Positions 59,484 through 64,000 of a stretch of DNA of 64,000 nucleotides are shown here, in pieces (position 1 is the stretch's first letter; each line of letters opens with the position of its first letter). Below the pieces are notes generated by a model. That model was not told where the DNA came from. It saw only the letters and a list, made by a program, of their open reading frames with translations, and made no database searches. Source of the stretch: Thuidium tamariscinum (Eukaryota > Streptophyta > Bryopsida > Hypnales > Thuidiaceae). The DNA lies in contig OX344750.2 of NCBI GenBank assembly GCA_947034885.2, positions 46,114,821 through 46,178,820 on the forward strand, read 5' to 3'. Position numbers and translations under genes: made by a program.

Positions 59484-59637
59484 TTAGGGGTGTTTCACAT
59501 TACGGCCGTCCAAGTCGAGAGGCTGTCGATTCCACCAATCCATCAATTAGATTTTAGAAACCATGATTTTCACGAATCAGATTTGAGAAAACCATGGCCT
59601 CTCGACTCGAATGGCCATAGTGTGAAACATCCTTTAG
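59484..59637. mobile_element. 154-bp MITE-like inverted repeat
   Basis: TTAGGGGTGTTTCACATTAC continuing through GGCCGTCCAAGTCGAGAGGC pairs with GCCTCTCGACTCGAATGGCC and ATAGTGTGAAACATCCTTTA. The arms of about 40 bases have few mismatches. The loop also holds a paired AACCATG/CATGGTTT. No certain target duplication. The plus-strand open frame here is accidental. Confidence 0.65.
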
Positions 59638-59972
59638 TCTTGCAACTCTTAATTGTGATGTAATTAACATATGAATTGTAATACATTGTTATTTACATAC
59701 TATCATGATCATTAATTTTCTTTGTATTGAACAGTATTTAGTCAATGTTTTTCTAATCAAGTACCATTACATTCATAATGTATTATATTGTTGCAAAGGG
59801 CTTTCAAGCCCTTTTAGGGTTAAAGATGATACAATCAATTTAGACACAGATTTTGCTTACATCATGTGCAATATGTAAGTTCAATGTTCCAAATTCACTT
59901 TGCTTATACTTTGCTCATAGTCATAGTTTCAAATTATCTTCTATTGCATCCACTAAACTAAAAGATTCTTGA

Positions 59973-60165
59973 GTTGCCAAAGGTGTTGCTCACCTCATGG
60001 TTTATAGCCATTTTGGACCTTCTTTACAACATAGGATATCCCTATCTACATCATTCCTACATATTAATCCCTAAAAGTCTCTAAAATATATATATAGGAT
60101 ATAGATAGGGACTATATTAGAAAGAAGGTTTATAATGGGTGTGAGTCCTTTAAGGTAAACTTGCA
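59973..60165. repeat. Imperfect long stem-loop
   Basis: GGACCTTCTTTACAACATAG and CCCTATCTACATC pair with GATATAGATAGGGACTATAT and AGAAAGAAGGTTTA. Weaker pairing extends outward (GCTCACC with GTGTGAG). A decayed MITE is the simplest view; a small-RNA hairpin is possible but unsupported. Confidence 0.4.
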
Positions 60166-63127
60166 TATGACAAGGAAAGGAAAATGAATGGTTTGTCTTC
60201 TTGCCATTAGCAATAAAATACAAGTTTTTTTCTATACAAGAACATAGATTAAATATTATAAAAAATAAATGAAGCTATTGAAATTTTATGAAGTACAAAG
60301 TACAATTTTTTTATGAACTTATGAAGTGTACTATCCAATTGGCCCAAAATCAACAAAAAGTGTTTTTATAATGATCATCTTACCACATAAAGGTACAATA
60401 TTTTCTAACATGGGTAGAAGATTTCTTGACTTGGTCGTGACACAAAGGAATAAAAAAATATTTTTTGTAACAAGTTTACACTAGAAAGGTACAAGTGTCT
60501 TATTCCATAAGGTCCATCTTCCAAGGCATTAATTATAGCCGCAAATCAACCTAATATAGTTCTAATTTCATTTTTTTAAAATGTGTCATGACTTGATTTA
60601 TTACTCTAATGGTCAGTTCTTTAGGTGATTGTTATAGAAGGTTTGTTTATTATAGGTAGGTTTATATTATATAGAAAGTTAGGGTACAATACATTTTTTG
60701 TACAAATCACTAAGGGTCAATCGCACTTGCTGTTAGTAAAAATTTAGGTGCATGTACAGGGCATGTGGTTAGACAGAATGTCCCTCTTGGGCCTCTTTCG
60801 GGGGCAGGGATAGAAGGCGGGCAGATGAAGGGGTTGCTCCAAAGCCTTTTGAGGACCCGTCAATCTACTTCTAATTTCCATTTAAATTTGATTTCTTCAA
60901 TGCTATAAAACACAAGATTCTCAATATGGAAATTGAAGCAATGATGTGGGTTTTGTGCCACATAATCACTTGAGCCTTACAGCCAATGTTGAATTGAGAT
61001 GGGAGAGGAGAGAAACTCTTTATACTAGTGGAATAGTGGTGGGTGAAACAAACCATGTGGGATATGTGATTTAGGAAAAAAAAGAGCTCCTCCATTCATG
61101 GTTGTGGAAATGCAGGAATTGTGATGAAAGTAAAATTTCAGACCTCATTTAGACATAATAGACTATATATTTTCAAAAAACTTCAAACTAAAAAAAGTTG
61201 AGGAATCAAGTATACTTTTACCTCCAAAAATCCGTTTGAGATTTCAATACTCCACCTAAGAGTTATGGACAAATTTTGGAAGAGGTGTTTGAAAATGTCC
61301 CTAAAAAATGTCCTTTCCACACACACACCCTTCTAGAATTTGTCGAGAACTCTTACATGAGGCTTCAAAATCTCAAGTGCATTTTTAGAGATAATGTTAG
61401 CTTGCTTTTTTTTACTTCTTTTAGTTCTATTTTATTTTTTGGAAGAAGCTATTATACAATGCCCAAATGAAGTCTAAAATTCAACTTCGAGTACAATTCT
61501 TGTGTTTCGACTTAACCATTAGCACCTTCATTTTTTATGAGTAAAATTGAAAAGTGTTGGAAATTGTACAATCTTAGAGGTGTAGAATTTTCTATTTGAG
61601 TAAGTTAACCCAATTGTGATCTATTTCTTAAGATGATAGTCTTTACAAATTCCTATCTAATTTGTACAATATTGTTGTAGGAACACTAATTTTTTAGCAT
61701 TGTCAAAATTCATAATTTATACATATATTGTGTAAAAAAAATGCATTTTGGGAGATTTTAGAGTACTCTACTAACTTCCCCTAAAATCCTACAAGACTTT
61801 GGTAGTTTCTATATACAAACAATGTGCAATTGCATATTCAATCATATATATGCATAGTTATTTTATTTTTTGGAAGAAGCTATTATAACTAGGACATTTT
61901 TTGGACATAGAATTTTGTTCTAGAAAATACATGCTTTATTGTTTTAATTTGTAGAAAATAGGAAAAACAATTTTCAACAAAAATAAAATTTTGCCATTTG
62001 GAAAGACTTTTTGGTGATGATATTTGACTAAATAAATGAGGTCAAAATTATTTTTAATGTTTGGAATTGCACATACAAGGGAGGATTGTTTGCACAAATG
62101 TGGAGGATATAAATATTGTATTTTTGAATTTCCTTTGGTAGGAACATGTCTACGTACTAAGAGAATATACCATAGAAATTTCAGCTAAAAAACATCAATT
62201 TCAACCGCTCAATAATACTAAAACCCCCACTATGTCAAAGTGTGACAAATTAACAAAATTAACTTTTAAATATAAAATGATTTTTTTTAATTTCTAAAAA
62301 ATAAGGAATACAATTTTTGTCAAGATTTTTAGAAATGTATTTTTTGATTTTGGCATTGGATTGATACTTCAAAAGTTATAGCGCTCCAAAATCAGAATGC
62401 AACCAAACTGCCAAGTGTTTTGTGCAATCATCCCAAAATCCATGTGATTTGAGGCGTTTTTAAGGTTGCTTTGTTCTTTGTGCCTAAAACAATATTTCTA
62501 ATTAAAATTTTACAAAACAAAAGTATTTTAAAAATAATATTAGAAATTATTAAATTAAAAAAAAACATTGAAAAGTGTTAAAATTTGAAAAAACAATATT
62601 TAATATTTTTGATAACTTAGGCTATTTTGCAATTACATATATAGTAAACATGCCATTTACAAAAGAGATCTAAACATTGGACAACCAAAGTTCCAATAAC
62701 CAAGCAATAACCATATAGCACACCCCTCTTTGCCCCTTCAAGCTGGCATTCTTTGCCATTCATGTTCTTAGTTCTTCCAAGAGTGTGCGATAAATGGATG
62801 GAAAGAAATTTTAATCACATTTTGATCTCATTGCTTTTAAATTGCAATAAAATTTGTAGGATAAAATCTCTATGGATTTTGTTTTTTGAAGGTGATTCTT
62901 AACATGACGGACATTTAATAATTGCACCAAATTTCAAAGCATTCAAGTTTCTGCTTCATGACATTCAATAGCACATTGTTGCTCTGCCTTCTCTCTACAA
63001 TGAAGGGTGTAGCATATTCTACAACCAATAGCCTCTCCATCCTCCACATGTCCACTTACTTCAGTAGTTACTAATGAAACATTGTTGAAGTGTCAAATAT
63101 TCCACACCTTTCAAGAGGCAAAGCCAC
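60166..63127. other. AT-rich intergenic DNA
   Basis: No gene is supported; open frames are short and rich in AT-coded residues. A small GC-richer patch lies at about 60745-60860 with no recognisable content. Confidence 0.45.
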
Positions 63128-63505
63128 CTAATGTTGCAGTGGAAACATCCAAAACAATCTGAATAAGGAATTCAGTATAGTTGGAGGCATCGTTTTCTAA
63201 AAATGATATTTTTCTAGTATTAGTGAGTGAAATCATGAATATTAAAAAAAAAATTAGATTTTTCGGATACAATATGTAATTTCTACAAATTTTCAAAGTG
63301 TTGGCTCCCTAACCTGTGAAACCATCCTATAGGTGCCCCCAAAACTGAACCCTACAAAAATTAGCACTCAGCCAACTAGATTTTCCTATGTGTACATGTG
63401 ACGAACACATTAAGGGAACTCTATTGACACATTTGGGTGAATCTATAGTCCACTGCAAGAAACTTGTGCAAGAATGGGTGTTTTGCCCTTACTGAATGTT
63501 ATGTT
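63128..63505 (+). repeat. Dispersed repeat R1, uninterrupted copy
   Basis: This copy joins directly the three R1 pieces that are separated at 52928-55712. Sites corresponding to the insertions lie at 63220-63222 (TTA) and about 63240. It gives the pre-insertion state of the other copy. Confidence 0.75.
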
Positions 63506-64000
63506 TGTTGTAGAGAAGTACTTGAAATTTGCCTGTGCAGTGAATATCAGGTTTACTTTAGTCCATAACTGTTGGTCCAAGAACCTAAAAATGAACCGTC
63601 AGCGGTGCGTGTGATGTTACTACTCCACTCTTGATAGTGAGTTCTGGAGTGAGTGGCAGGGGAGGCAGAGCACGATTTGACCCCGACAGTCCGGCCACTT
63701 CTCAACGAAACCAACTTCTTCAAGCTCAAACGAACCATATTCGCAGCATGACGATGTACCCACAAACTGTTCTTATGCTGTAATTCCACACGGAGCAAAG
63801 GCAGCCATAGCCGCCAACGAACAACTTGGAACACACACTAGAACCTACAGACCGAGCATAGCAATTAATGTGCTCTGGTATGAGGAAATTTGAGAAAACC
63901 GTGGCGGACGGAGTGATTCTAGCTATCTAGAAGCTGCCAATTCTTGCGGGGTACTTCAGTATGAGCATTTCACCGCACCTCCGCAACTCTGGGCACAGCC
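63506..64000. other. GC-richer window end, possible edge of a gene
   Basis: GC content rises from about 63530 to the end. A minus-strand frame (63553-63834) includes MVRLSLKKLVSLRSGRTVGV, Ser/Arg-rich and lacking acidic residues, as an organelle transit peptide might be. No splice partner or domain can be seen before the window ends, so I do not call a gene. Confidence 0.25.

Noticed and set aside
59973..60165. MicroRNA precursor
   Set aside because: Pairing is patchy and spread over nearly 200 bases, as in a decayed MITE; no evidence of a defined small RNA.

Overview
This is nuclear DNA of a green plant, most likely a land plant. GC-rich, intron-containing genes with canonical GT-AG borders sit between long AT-rich stretches full of transposable elements. 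The nuclear-encoded PSII subunit PsbTn, the PDX2 glutaminase, a plant-type DUF1771-Smr protein and a plant-like tRNA-Ser(GCU) support a streptophyte. I cannot name the species. All exon models were built by eye from splice signals, reading phase and conserved motifs.

Layout. 1-0.63 kb: 3' end of PDX2 (+). 1.5 kb: tRNA-Ser(GCU). 2.7-4.9 kb: five-exon DUF1771-Smr gene (-). 5-8.6 kb: AT-rich repeats and two copies of a 262-bp MITE. 9.8-11.9 kb: five-exon NSE3/MAGE gene of the SMC5/6 complex (-). 12-16.4 kb: AT-rich DNA with MITEs. 16.7-17.6 kb: two-exon psbTn (+). 20.7-25.8 kb: eight-exon INTS7/EMB1895-like Integrator subunit (-). 26-35 kb: repeats, including a minisatellite, a tRNA-derived SINE, several MITEs and homopolymer/G-rich tracts. 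35.39-40.55 kb: a full-length PIF/Harbinger transposon with TTA target duplication, a Myb/SANT-like ORF1 and a transposase broken by one frameshift. 41.61-47.02 kb: a structurally complete, probably young Ty1/copia retrotransposon (-) with LTRs that I read as identical. 47-52.9 kb: intermediate-GC DNA with no recognisable gene. 52.9-55.7 kb: an old repeat carrying three nested insertions, one of them a 1.5-kb fold-back element of PIF/Harbinger type; a paralogous uninterrupted copy lies at 63.1-63.5 kb. 55.7-63 kb: more MITEs.

The host genes are unrelated housekeeping functions: vitamin B6 synthesis, RNA/DNA metabolism, genome stability, photosystem II and snRNA/transcription processing. They do not form a cluster. 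The mobile DNA is the most informative part: PIF/Harbinger parts (one near-autonomous, one fold-back with related ends), a large group of TA-flanked MITEs whose ends resemble ACCCYTAAAGG, and a copia element apparently primed by the anticodon arm of initiator tRNA-Met. I found no convincing new cellular system. The strongest unusual signals are the fold-back element, the nested insertions dated by an empty site, and the half-tRNA primer site.
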